Notes: generated by a model from the letters alone, not told the origin. A stretch of 23,923 bases of DNA from Apostichopus parvimensis (GCA_000934455.1 KN883609.1:121730-145652), one strand, 5' to 3'. Positions 10,021 to 20,390 are shown, counted from the first letter of the stretch. Made by a program: numbers and translations.

Positions 10021-12963
10021 TCAAAAATCTGGAATTAATTTGGAAGAATAGACCAAAGAGAAAAGTCCTACGGAATGTTTGCACAATCTCAGCAAGGCAA
10101 GATCTTTTCTGCAATGTTGGTTGGACAGCATAAAACAACATGTAGAAACTTGATACTGCTTGCTAAATTACAACTAATTGTTGTTCTGTTTGGTGTGTAA
10201 ACAAAAGCCAACAAATTTAAACATGTACATTGTAAATATATTCTGTGAGGGAAAAACAAAAATCCCCATTCAAAAATGTTGTAGTACCATATCATATACA
10301 CTGCTTGTGATAATCTGCACATTAAATAATGACTAGAAATTATATAGTCCATTGTCCCATTGGAAAGAAGATATGTTACATTAAATCAACTATATTCAAG
10401 GATAAAAAGGAAATCCTAATTCCTCGTCATGTGTAAATACCCTTTCCTTTGGTGTTATACGATATATGCACGTAACATATCGCAATATATTTGGATGGAA
10501 AACCTTAAATTGGTTAGTTCCTGTTTTCACTGAACAACACCGACCTGACCAATAGAGGGGGGGGTGGGAAATATCCAAAGAGACACTTCCTAGTCCAATA
10601 TTCCATTCTAGTCCAAAGACTGATAAAAGATGGAAAGAGCTATTCAAGCAAATTTGTAATCGGGGTCAATATCATGAAAGCAATCAATCAATCAATCAAT
10701 ACATAACAGGGCAAATTTTTTAAGGTTTTTTTTTTCTTTCTGTTTGTCCATTGTTTGTCCAAACAGCAAATTTGAAAATCCAGTAAGTTTGGAAGGCCTT
10801 TGCTACGAGCGACCTACAATTTACATATATGTACGTTGCTTAAAGATAAAGGTTGCTATGGGTGTAGTGAAACAAAGAGAGAAGCATTGACACTAATTGA
10901 TGTATTAAAAACAAATCCTGGAGAGCTAAGATTCAGCAGTAACTGATTAGTTTAATTGACCACTAGTCAAAATTAGACTGCTACAGTACCATATCAGTGA
11001 AGGAAGAGCTACAATGGAGCCATTCCAAATTTCCGTTAAGTCTCGCATAGATTCGGATACTAGGCATCATAAATAAAGCCAGCCTTCAGAAACTAGCATT
11101 ATTTAAAACTTTGATAAGAAAATATTATTATAGCACACACTTTGTATCGTCATATATTTTGTTATGACAAAACGATGACGTCCAATTCCATGAGAAAATG
11201 TTGCCAATTTACACTTTTTATTTCTTTATTATTCTACCGTTGGAAGCTAAGATACTTAGTCTACAGTACGCCCTGCAATTTTAGAGTTGACAGGAGGTAA
11301 AAACTGGCCTTGAGAAGATGAATAAATTACATCAAACAAATTTGCAATTTCGGCAAAAAAGATTATTTAATTCTTGTTCGGTCCCTGACTGAATTAAACA
11401 AACTCAAGTGTAAAAAGGTTGGGCAAAAACCTTTCTCTGCCAAATCTTGAATTCTATGCGAGATATGTAAATTTACGTCAAGTGTTTCAATGCCCCCTTT
11501 TGCTGTAAAACCATTGGAAACAATGAACTCCTTAGTAACACAATAATTGCAAGAAAAGTGATCTTCTTTATTAAAAGACCTTTGACTTGCATCCCAAGGG
11601 TAACTCTAGGGCACTTTAATTGGAACCGAATGGCCTCCCGATCTCCCAAGGGGTAGGGGAAATATTCGTAGGGGGATGGTCCGGTGCTTATAGCTGGTTG
11701 GGCCTCTTGCAAATTTGAGGGTCTGAGAGGAGTCCGGTATTTACAAGTATAACAAAAAAAAAAAAAAAATTGAAACACAATTTGTGTCTTAAGCATCATT
11801 GCAAACAAAAGGGGAGGAAAATATTAAAGTTCCAACAAGTTTTTGTTTCTGAAAAAAAAAAAAAAATTGCATTTTTTTGTGGAAAAAAGGAAGTTGTGGT
11901 TAGACACTAAAGGAAAAGCTTTGGTTACAATTTCATCTCAGGTACAGTTGGTAATGAAACAGATAGATCTAACATGATCTACACATATCTTGTAACATTT
12001 AAGGAACATGCAAAAATAACGAAAGTAAAATATTTTCTTTGCAAAGGAAGGATTATTACATCATTTTATAACAACAATGCTTGACCAGAATTCTGCTTGT
12101 TTTTCCCTCTTTTTATATCATATTTCTGGATTTGAATATGATCTGACTAGTAGTAGATGGATCAATACCAAATGTCCATTTCTGAAGGGATATTCTGGTA
12201 GCAGGCAATGGGGACACTTATATGGTAAAAAAGAGAAATATTTCATGCTTTTATGTATAGTTGAACAAGCCCATCTCAATATCTTGTCTCTAAAAAACTC
12301 AAGATACGGTTGATTGAATAGGACCTTTTTTAGGCTGGCTAAAACTCTGGATTCATCCCTAGCTGCAATGGACCACACTTGGCAGTCTGTGATGTAATAT
12401 TGACAAATCTTCTTGAACAACAGCTTTACTTTCCTTTTATAATCTTTTTGTTGATTTATCATTGAAACCAGATACATTTTGGAATGTTTGTGTAGCTGTC
12501 AAGACTCTTTGTATTTTAGAATTTCATCAAAATGCAACATTTTTGTAGAAAATATTTTTTTCTTCTGTGATTAAGTGTGATTGAAATATTATACAGAAAA
12601 GGGGGGAAGGGGGGGAACATTTTCAACTGAATTTCTGTGATGATGTCATTCACTTCCGCTGTTGCCAGATAAATTGACAAAATACAAAATACCACCAACT
12701 TTGTTAAAAACTCACAATGTACCTTCCCAATACAAAACATTATAAGGCTGTGGTTTTGGGGGGAAACCCAGTGGGAGATAAGCATGTGAGCTGTCAGTTT
12801 TGAACATTTACAAATTGATTACACAATTTTGAAACTTACTTTATATTCCTTTTTTGCTGCAAACACAGCTATATAGACTGACAATGGGTGCTGGCAGTTT
12901 CGCATCTATTATTTAACCTTTATCAAAGATTGACTTTGAATTTACCAATAACCTTCTTTGTTT
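10021..12963. other. Non-coding stretch, no gene seen
   Basis: Frames of up to 119 residues on the minus strand (11473-11808, 12118-12477) have no recognisable domain. A (CAAT)n microsatellite lies at about 10681-10701. A GC-richer segment, about 11578-11753, is followed by A16 at 11754-11769. The rest is AT-rich. Confidence 0.45.
10681..10701 (+). repeat. (CAAT)n microsatellite
   Basis: Five CAAT units in tandem. The reverse strand would read (ATTG)n, the same type of tail as the LINE at the left of the window, but the GCGCTATATAAAT-like terminus expected next to it is absent, so I call it a simple repeat only. Confidence 0.8.
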
Positions 12964-13466
12964 TCTAGAAAGAAAGATATTGCAGAAATACAATGGGTCG
13001 TAAAGCATGCCTTTGTCACAAATTTTGTATCCTAAAGTTTAAAGGTCATCAATGGGTTAGTGATGTCTCATTTTCTATGTTGCACTGATTCTCAAATAGG
13101 TTCATTGAAAGCTTTGAATTGTTCAAAGTTTCTAGAAAGAAAGATATTGCAGAAAATAAAAACTGTTGTAAAGCATGCCTTTGTCACAAATTTTGAATCC
13201 TAAAGTTTAAAGGTCATCAATGGGTTAGTGATGTCTAATTTTCTATGTTGCACTGATTTCTCAAATAGGTTCATTGAAAGCTTTGAATTGTTCAAATTTT
13301 CTAGAAAGAAAGATATTGCAGAAATACAAACCGTTGTAAAGCATGCCTTTGTCACAAATTTTGAACCCTAAAGTTCAAAAGTCATCAATGGGTTAGTGAT
13401 GTCTAATTTTCTATGTTGCACTGATTTCTCAAACTGGTTGTTTGAAAACTTTGAATTGTACATATT
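12964..13466 (+). repeat. Three tandem copies of a ~168-bp unit
   Basis: The anchor TCTAGAAAGAAAGATATTGC starts at 12964, 13131 and 13300, giving unit lengths of 167 and 169 bp; the third copy runs to about 13466. All three share AAAGCATGCCTTTGTCACAAATTTTG, GTCATCAATGGGTTAGTGATGTCT and TTTTCTATGTTGCACTGAT segments with only scattered changes. Each unit has stops in all frames, so it is not protein-coding. Units 1 and 2 end in a hairpin (CTTTGAA-TTG-TTCAAAG in unit 1) that the third copy has largely lost. The sequence before unit 1 shows only faint similarity, so the array probably has just three copies. I do not recognise the family. Confidence 0.93.
13107..13132 (+). other. Hairpin at the repeat-unit junction
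   Basis: GAAA-G-CTTTGAA, loop TTG, then TTCAAAG-TTTC: an 11-bp stem with one bulged G and a three-base loop, spanning the end of tandem unit 1 and the start of unit 2. In the next junction (near 13276-13302) the central TTTGAA-TTG-TTCAAA core remains. Confidence 0.7.
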
Positions 13467-14132
13467 TGACATATTCAGAGCTCATATCGAAAATTTAATA
13501 AATAATTTCAACCCTTTCAACTTATAGGAATTATTTGTTATGTTCCAATTATATTCATTCAACGAACTCATAGAACTTTAGCTTAGCACCATACTATAAT
13601 TCCCTTTTTTGTTTTGTCAAAGCACTCAGTATGTCTCTAAATGGCAAAGAATTTCTTCCGTGACCATGCCAGGAATATAGTTGTTAGTATTAACCATATG
13701 GTTAAATGTTCGCTTGTTATAATAGTAACATCATATGCAGAGTAATATCTCAAACACATTTTCCATCTTTTATTTATTTGCCTTTCTTATAACCCCCCAA
13801 AAAAATAAAATGCAGAAGTGAACAAAAAAAAAACTGCTATTAAAAATAATGTTACATCCTGTTATTATGGCTGAGCATTTATGGACCAAAAATTTGTAGT
13901 TCACAAACTAATTTGATAAACTTCCTACATTCACACTCTCTCCGTATATATTAGGCTCACTATGAATGTACATCAGGCCACAATACAGTTAGTACCTGTA
14001 CATTGACTAGATACACATACAGAACTGTACCTACTGTCATACTACATAATTTCCTCTGTGGACAATGACACATTGAACAATTGAACAATTTTTGTTTATA
14101 GTAGTCTCATGAACAGACCACTCAAAAAGTAA
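13467..14132. other. AT-rich spacer between two tandem arrays
   Basis: No gene. It contains repeated short words such as TGAACAATTGAACAATT near 14073-14090 and several GTACA words at 13970-14030, but no clear unit structure. Confidence 0.45.
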
Positions 14133-14602
14133 GATTAAATATATGATCTCATGATCTGATCATTCAATGGTAGATTATATACATCATGATCTCATGAACT
14201 GATCATTCAATTACAGATTAAATATATCATGATCTAATGAGCTGATCACTCAATATATTATGATTTATACATTATGTACACTAAATATATTATGATCTTA
14301 TGATCTGATCAGCTCAGTAGCAGATTAATTATATAATCTCTGGAACTGATCAGTCAAAAGAAGATTAAATATATCACAATCTAATGAGCTGATCACTCAA
14401 TATATTATGATTTATACATTATGTACACTAAATATATTATGATCTAATGATCTGATCGTTCATTTAGTAGATTAAATATATCATGATCTCATGTACTGAT
14501 TAATACCTCAGTACTTAGCAGATTAAATATATTTAATCTCAGGAACTGATCATTTAATAGTAGAATTAAATATATCATTATCTCTCTTTTAACAATATAT
14601 AT
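14133..14602 (+). repeat. AT-rich satellite-like array with 147-bp higher-order unit
   Basis: About ten units begin with GATTAAATATAT or a close variant (starts near 14133, 14173, 14216, 14363, 14470 and 14521 among others) and carry a CTGATCANTCAAT motif about 25 bases in. Basic units are about 40-46 bp, with longer ~60-bp variants starting GATTTATACATTATG. The composite block starting at 14216 recurs at 14363, a 147-bp period, with few differences over the shared part. Unit spacing is irregular at the right end, where the array decays into TA-rich sequence. TGATCA and TCATGA palindromes recur, so hairpins are possible. It is not coding. Confidence 0.88.
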
Positions 14603-16499
14603 ATCTTTTAATCTCTTTAGTCTTTCAGTATTTCTTCAAAAAGTGATTAATATTTTCATATTTTATGGCATTCATTTGGATATTTCTATAATTGTAAGGT
14701 ATGGATTCTCCCTTGTGCAGCTACTGTAATGTCCCCTTTGTATGTTTCTTTAAGTTGAAAAGAACCTTGAATATTGGTACATTGAACCAAAAACTTTTCA
14801 ACCAAGTACTTCACACCTCTCTGATAACTTGAATCAAACATACTCTCCCTTCTGTTTTGAACGTTCTAATAAAAAAAAAATTATTTTAAATTCTCTCTGT
14901 TCCAACAAACCACAAGAGAGTAATTTTCTGCAAGAAATTCAAACCTGAACTTCACCTTGTAAATAAAAGGGGGAGGAAAAAAAGTTCAGAACTTCAAAGT
15001 AGAGAGAGAGATAGAGTGAGATATATCCACCTCACATCATCTGAGAAATGTCACTCACATTGATAAAAGTACAAAACTGTAGCAATTTATGAGGATACAG
15101 ACTTCAATACCCATGGGTTCTCTTTTAATTCTTTGAGCAAATACTGGGGAAGAACGCCTTAAAATCATAATAAAATTTCCAAAGTGATGACAAAAACAGA
15201 CCCAAAAGCAATTTGCCTGTAAGGAGCTTATCTTTCTGATTTGCAGCCAAAGAGGAGTTTAGTATCCCTGATTGAAAGCAATCAAGCGTCGGCGGAATCG
15301 CGACGAAGGAGTGAAAAAATGCCATGCCCAAATTCCAATTTTCAAAATAACCACGCTTCCAGTCCTTTCCCAAATTTGTATTTTTTGTTAAATATTTTTC
15401 TTTTTTTTTCTCTCTCTCTTTCCCTCCATTTTTTCTGTCTTGTTTTCTCTCCGTCTCTGTCTTGTTTTGCGTCATCCACTAGATTAAAAACGCTCCCGAG
15501 TTAAAAGCAAGAAAAATCTGAGTATTTCTACGAGGAAAGATCCGGTCAGATGGATGGCTGATGAAGAATCGGTGTGAAATCTGTCTGTTATCTCAACATG
15601 CTGCTCTCCGGGGTCACAATCATTTCATCTGCGCTCTGCTGAAGCCAGCCAGTGTCAAATTTAACAAAAAATTAATGAAACTGTTCAAAATACACATCAG
15701 TGAATAATTTCACAAGCTGCAATACGAGCCAAGAGGTAACATTCTTCTTTCTTTTTTTCAATTTTTTTTTTCAATTTTTTTTTAGTTGTTTTGGTTGCTG
15801 GCCAGCTTGATGGGATGGTTTGCTGAGGAATTTCAAATCATTTTTGATTATTTGTTTTAGGGGACAAAACAAGGAAGGAAGGAAGAAACACAAATCATTT
15901 CCAAATATGCCAATGAGATCATAAGTCACTGGTCAATGCAATTAAAGGGGTCTAGAGAAATTCCCAGAATTATGGTTCAAAACAATTTTTCCATACAGTA
16001 TTCCACACGATACTTTTTTGACGATTAAAAAGGCAAAAGATTTCAGTTTTTCCAACATTCCCGTAGATTGACGAAATAAAGTTTGAAATCTTGTAAGAGA
16101 AGTATGTATACATTACATTGGACTGAATATCTGATACTGTGGATCATAACACGGGACCATTTTTTGTGTACTTTGCTCAGTTTTCTATAAATCTCGTAAG
16201 ATGTTCACAGCCACTGCCAATTCTTTCTTAAAGACTTACTCTGGGTATTTGAAACTTGAAAGTATTGAAAGGTTGGTCTCTTTGTTCAGACACTATGCTT
16301 ACTATCCCTGGGGAAACCTGGACTTCATTTTCGGAGGGTTTTTTTCTTTCTTTTTGGGGGGGTTTGTCCAAATGGCAAAGTTGGTTGTCTAACAAGATTA
16401 ATGTAATATACCCTGTACATGAATAATTACAGGAAAGTGACTAGAAGTGTATGTATACACAATATGGAAACAAAAAAGCACAGACATCATTGGCTAAGT
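14603..16499. other. Non-coding stretch with CpG-denser pocket
   Basis: No supported gene. An acceptor-like CTTTCTGATTTGCAG ends at 15246 and is followed by an open frame starting PKRSLVSLIESNQ and rich in CG codons (GCG TCG GCG, TCG CGA CGA), but the frame soon runs into low-complexity Phe/Leu/Ser sequence and no donor is evident. CpG is locally denser at about 15280-15640. GA/GGAA microsatellites lie near 15001-15020 and 15868-15888, and T9CAA repeats near 15757-15784. Confidence 0.4.
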
Positions 16500-16500
16500 A

Positions 16501-16560
16501 TGGGAATCGAACCAGAGACTTCAGAATTACATCCATTCCTTGGTTGGTGGTAAAGAATAT
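16501..16560 (-). repeat. Possible decayed tRNA-derived SINE fragment
   Basis: Read on the minus strand, GGTTCGATTCC (complement of 16503-16513) is a perfect match to the RNA polymerase III B box consensus GGTTCRANTCC. Upstream on that strand there is an anticodon-arm-like stretch, but the expected A box region (ACCACCAACCAAGG) is not a good match and the T stem does not pair, so this is not a functional tRNA. It could be a SINE relic or chance. Confidence 0.3.
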
Positions 16561-17741
16561 TTGATAGAGCTGATAGATTTTTGCATACAATTTGGAAGCC
16601 CTTAAAAATCAATCACAATTGGGTAACATTTTGCACAGTAAAGTACAATGCATGCCCATGTCCACCCCATCCCCCCCATGAGGGTTCCCCCCCCCCTTCT
16701 AATGGGCACAGTTCTGATATCCTCTAGACTTTGTGATGGTAACTTTCAGTTTCATCTTGAGCAGAAGTATTAAACTTTATTTCTAGTTTATTTTTCTACC
16801 ACAGTTGCAGTTCTATAAAGTTTATCTATCCTGCAGCCCTCAATACCTGTTCCTCTTTGTTATTACTGTAAGACACCCCCCCCCCCTCCCACTACCATGT
16901 ATGTCTTCCTTCTCATGCACCCCACATTTCTACATTTTGAGACTTTTTTTTTATTTGGTGGCTGCTGGTCAGTGATATGGTTACAAGATCACAAAACAGC
17001 TACAAATCCTGTTGAATTCTACTGTAGTTTCAAAAGACAGAGAGAGAAAAAAAACTGAAAAACTGAAAAACGTTTAGATAAAAGGGTATTTTTGCTGGAT
17101 GAAAGGAAGTGGGTACCAGCAAATTTTTCCTCTCACCAACAAAACGTAGTAACAGGGCAGCAAATGGCATAAGATTAGTGCTCAGTTAGTGAGAAAACGG
17201 AACAATAACCATTTTCAATGTTAAACAAAAAACCACGAACAAATTACTCGGTATCCTGCAGTATTTTCAAGATGACTTTTCTGCCGTAAATTTGCCTGTG
17301 AAATACAGTACAATGCATTCTGTGGGTAGAGAGCAAGCTAGTGGCCTTAAATTGGTTCTTTATCCTTGAAAGACCAACAAAGTACTGGGCTGTTGAGTTC
17401 CTTTGGTTGGAAAAAGGCTCCGCTAAAATGTGAGCTTTGAAGCGACTTTGAAACACCTTTGAAGCAATGTTTTAAACAATTGCATGGAATGACAATTTGA
17501 TTGGATCACAATCTGCTAACAACAAAAAAACTTGTTTAGGTTCTGTCGACTGCCAGAAATTGGTCACAAACAGCTGCTAAACCAACTAACTAAACACAAA
17601 AGAATAGTTGATGTGAAAAGTATGAATGGCAGTCAATAAAATAGATGTCAGCAATATTAGATAATTTATCCAACAGCATAACAGAATCCCTGTAGTACGA
17701 CTGAGTACAACAACATGAGTGCAAGCAAATTAGAATTTCCC

Positions 17742-17761
17742 TTGGTACGACTGAGTACCAA
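17742..17761 (+). other. Perfect 7-bp-stem hairpin
   Basis: TTGGTAC, loop GACTGA, GTACCAA: a perfect inverted repeat. The same GTACGACTGAGTAC core occurs about 50 bp upstream, with only the inner 4 bp paired, so the word is duplicated. The function is unknown. Confidence 0.75.
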
Positions 17762-18998
17762 TAAGAGTACAAGGCTCTAAGCAAGAGTACCTTAGCTTGA
17801 ACCAGTTCCTACTGTATACTTCTAAATTCAAAAGGTCCTGATACACGGGGTAAAAATCCACGAGGCTGATTACCACCGGTACGGGTCGCTACGTACTGTA
17901 TGTATGTGCCTAGAATACGAGTACAGACTTCTTTCCCATTAAGCCCCACCCACCAAGAATACTACTAATGAGGTTAAAAGTTGTTGCTGTCCTTATGGAT
18001 GGTTTGATGATCAAATCAATAGCTATTGTGATATTATGGATGGTTGCTGCAGAAATCATGTCAGCAATATTAGAAAGTGGAAAAAATTATAACGTTTGTC
18101 TTCAAATTTGTCTTCATTGAATGGTCGCTGGTTTAGCTTCTCCAGTGGGGTTACTGGGGTAACCATGGAAGGCAGGAACTTCTATGGGTTGGTAATCCCA
18201 CCCCTTTCCTGATCCCAAGAGCTGAGTAGTTTGAACATTCTTTGGTGTCTAAGTTTATAGGGTCAGGAGGAGTGACTGTAAACTAGTGCTATAGTTATGA
18301 GCATTTGCAAAATGAAAAAAAAAAAACCTCTCTCTCTTTCTCTCCTGCACTTTCCCAGGAAAGATGGATGAGAATAGCTTTTTGTTCCTCCTGAGCTTCT
18401 TGCTAGCTTTCTTTGTTTATTTCTCTTATTGCTTACAATATGAGACAATTTGCTAGATATATACATACTTTACATTGTTTAATGACTGATGGGCTTGTTA
18501 GAATATCAGAAATTAGTAAACAAACCATAGACAATACAAACAATAAAAAAATTAATTCTTAAAGGAGCTGATTGCATAGACCTTGACAGAAAAATAGAGT
18601 ATTAGTAAACAGTATGTACTACTACTTAATTAATAAACCAATTAATTAATATATCAATATCATTAGCTGGGTGTTCAATGTCACTGCTAAACAACAGTGC
18701 TTAGTCTGTTCCTCTTCTTTGCATTGACTGAATTATCCCTGCCATTCTGGGAGACCTCAGTTACACAACGTTAGAGCTAGAAAAAGACAAAGGTATTGCC
18801 GCTATTCTACACAGGAAACAGTGAATTGGTAGAAAATATGCTAAAAAGACTGATCATACACTGTACTCATGTACCTTGACTTTCTAACCTCCTTTAAAAG
18901 ACTGTTGAGCATGAGTTCACAAAAGTTAAATGAAACACCATGTGTGCAAGTCACAAACAAGAATAAGTCAATTTAGTACTGTATACAAGAGCACATAC

Positions 18999-19014
18999 AT
19001 GCATGTACATGCAT
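18999..19014. other. 16-bp perfect palindrome
   Basis: ATGCATGTACATGCAT is its own reverse complement, within a longer run of alternating purine-pyrimidine words (ACATAC, CATGCAT, GTACAT). It is likely a simple-sequence product. Confidence 0.75.
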
Positions 19015-19187
19015 ACATGATGATAATATGGCTCATAATTAAAAACAATTCTGACAACTAGAACTAGGGCTGTTGCCATAGATCAAACTATTTCAACGAC
19101 CTGGCCATCGAACAGGAATTTTTGAAATTTGCCTGGTAGAAAGAAGACGAGGGAATGTTAGCAAACTAGGGAGCACGACTAGGCTGC

Positions 19188-19307
19188 ATAAAATTAACGA
19201 ATTCATTGAGGAAACAAAACTCTCTGAGTTGGATTTTTGCATAGATATAGATATATAGATACATCATCTCAGAGAATTAGTTTCCTCAATAAATTTGTAA
19301 ATTTTGT
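19188..19307. repeat. Long imperfect inverted repeat, ~41-bp arms
   Basis: The left arm at 19188-19228 (ending GAGGAAACAAAACTCTCTGAG) is complementary to the right arm at 19268-19307 (starting CTCAGAGAATTAGTTTCCTC). There are about six mismatches and one indel over 41 bp, and the 39-bp spacer is AT-rich (ATAGATATAG words). Complementarity ends abruptly outside the arms. Transcribed, it would fold into a ~120-nt hairpin. It could be a foldback or MITE-type transposon remnant, or, less likely, a small-RNA precursor. No target-site duplication is clear. Confidence 0.8.
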
Positions 19308-19403
19308 TTGTTCAAAATATCTCTCTTGAGATCCGGCCTTAGGATTCACAAATGATTTCGAGTTGGTTTAGTATCATGATGATCTCTAGAGTAAGGCAAG
19401 ATA

Positions 19404-19444
19404 TGTCACCAAAACCGAACTAGTATTGTTCGATACAGGTGACA
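19404..19444 (+). other. Two-tier hairpin upstream of tRNA-like unit
   Basis: The outer stem TGTCACC/GGTGACA (7 bp, 19404-19410 with 19438-19444) encloses a 5+5 internal loop and an inner stem CGAAC/GTTCG (19416-19420 with 19428-19432) with a 7-base loop TAGTATT. It lies 60 bp before the tRNA-like unit and may belong to the same repeat. Confidence 0.65.
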
Positions 19445-19504
19445 AACGCCTACGGTGGAATTACGACCATCCTTACCGGTTTCGAACCTCAGGCCATACA
19501 ATCA

Positions 19505-19576
19505 GTGTCCATGGTCTAGTAGGTTAGGGTGTCCGCATATAAAGTGGGAGGCACAGGTTCCAATCCCAGTGGAAGC
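19505..19576 (+). mobile_element. tRNA-derived SINE head or tRNA pseudogene
   Basis: This 72-nt stretch fits tRNA geometry. The A box TGGTCTAGTAGG at 19512-19523 matches TRGYNNARNNGG and resembles the GTCTAG(T)GGTTAGG D-arm of glutamate-type tRNAs. A 5-bp anticodon stem (TCCGC/GTGGG with G-U pairs) closes a 7-base loop ATATAAA with T at position 33. The B box GGTTCCAATCC is at 19556-19566, one change from consensus. The acceptor stem keeps only four pairs (TCCA/TGGA), and the T stem is poorly paired, so it is not a working tRNA gene. The following GGACGTTTTATCCCTGTTCTGC could be a SINE body. The sequence upstream carries a B-box-like GGTTCGAAACC on the minus strand (19478-19488). A tRNA-derived SINE is the best reading. 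Confidence 0.6.
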
Positions 19577-20222
19577 TGGACGTTTTATCCCTGTTCTGCA
19601 TTTTCCAACTCATTAAAATTTCAAATATATATAGATACCAATGGTCATCAATTTTTCTTTTTGCTGCTAGTTTTAGTTGAAAATTGAAATAAGGTTTACA
19701 TATGGTCAAACTTGGATACCTTAGTGTTTTTGACAGAATTTTCATACCAGTTATTACAGTTACACACTGGGTCACCATATGACCACTAGTTATACAAAGC
19801 AAACAATACTGGAAAGCTCTTTCTTTCCAATCATTTTCATTATTTGTAAATGGTCATTGGTTAAAAGCAAGTTACGTGAAAACAGCAGACCTTGCACTGT
19901 ACAGTACATGGCATACTGTACAACACAGGTTCACAAAATTCTCATAAATTATCAGATTTACTGTAAGGAGTGGTGATACATAACACCAATACAGATCCAT
20001 CCAATAGTCACTTACAGTTATTAATATTCAATAAGGGGTTATTATGAGAATGACACAAGGATCTGTTTGGGCATTGGAGGTGGGGGAGGCGGGGGAGGGG
20101 GGTTGGAAATACCATATACAGAGATGACATCTTGTCAGGCCCTCTCATTTTACCAGCTTTAACAGGACTGTGATGAATCACTTGTAGAAAAACAGACAAT
20201 GTGACCTCTTTCTATTTTGCAG
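19577..20222. other. Non-coding stretch with G-rich tract
   Basis: No gene seen; short frames on both strands lack any motif. A G-rich tract at 20069-20102 (G3, G5, G5, G6) has plus-strand quadruplex potential, with one loop of ten bases. The start of this stretch may be the 3' body of the SINE-like unit. Confidence 0.4.
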
Positions 20223-20252
20223 GTGTCTGGCCAGGACCTTCCATCTCAAGTG
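20223..20252 (+). other. Candidate 30-nt microexon
   Basis: A strong acceptor with a polypyrimidine tract (CCTCTTTCTATTTTGCAG) ends at 20222, and a good donor GTG|GTAAGG begins at 20253. The 30 nt between are open in all frames; read in phase 0 they give VSGQDLPSQV. A length divisible by three fits an in-frame alternative microexon. No neighbouring exon with a recognised protein was found, so the host gene is unknown. It might also be a 5'-untranslated exon of the downstream plus-strand gene, or chance. Confidence 0.3.
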
Positions 20253-20390
20253 GTAAGGTCTCCCTTCCATTCTGCTTCCATTAGTTAAACAGTACTGAGA
20301 ATTGTAGGAGCCAAAATTGTTAACAATTTCTGGCAGGTTTAAAAGATGGCTTGAAATGGTTCATTTGCAACACATTCCCTTTTACAGCTT

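Larger units (their letters stand above)
16530..19187. other. Non-coding stretch, no gene seen
   Basis: No recognisable gene. It contains minus-strand quadruplex-like C-tracts at 16655-16696 and a C11 run near 16876, a direct repeat of a 17-mer ATGTCAGCAATATTAGA at 17645 and 18058, the paired GTACGACTGAGTAC words near 17697 and 17745, and a 16-bp palindrome at 18999. A pyrimidine (CT)n run follows poly-A at 18314-18345. Confidence 0.45.

Noticed and set aside
10681..10701. (CAAT)n as a second LINE tail on the minus strand
   Set aside because: The adjoining sequence lacks the GCGCTATATAAAT-like terminus and any coding remnant.
10741..10774. 16-nt microexon between a pyrimidine-rich acceptor and CCA|GTAAGT
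   Set aside because: It is very short, not a multiple of three, and has no supporting neighbour. Chance pairing is likely.
11473..11808. 111-residue minus-strand frame containing a Pro-rich segment
   Set aside because: It starts through a poly-F stretch made by the A16 run and has no recognised domain; it is more likely part of an inserted repeat.
12118..12477. 119-residue minus-strand open frame
   Set aside because: It is the longest frame in the window, but its composition is that of random AT-rich sequence, with no motif and no splice context.
15125..15504. Overlapping frames on both strands (116 and 87 residues)
   Set aside because: Both are largely low-complexity: Lys/Glu on one strand and Phe/Leu/Ser on the other come from the same pyrimidine-rich tract.
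16501..16560. Minus-strand tRNA gene
   Set aside because: The B box is perfect, but the T stem, acceptor stem and A box do not fit, so at most it is a SINE relic.
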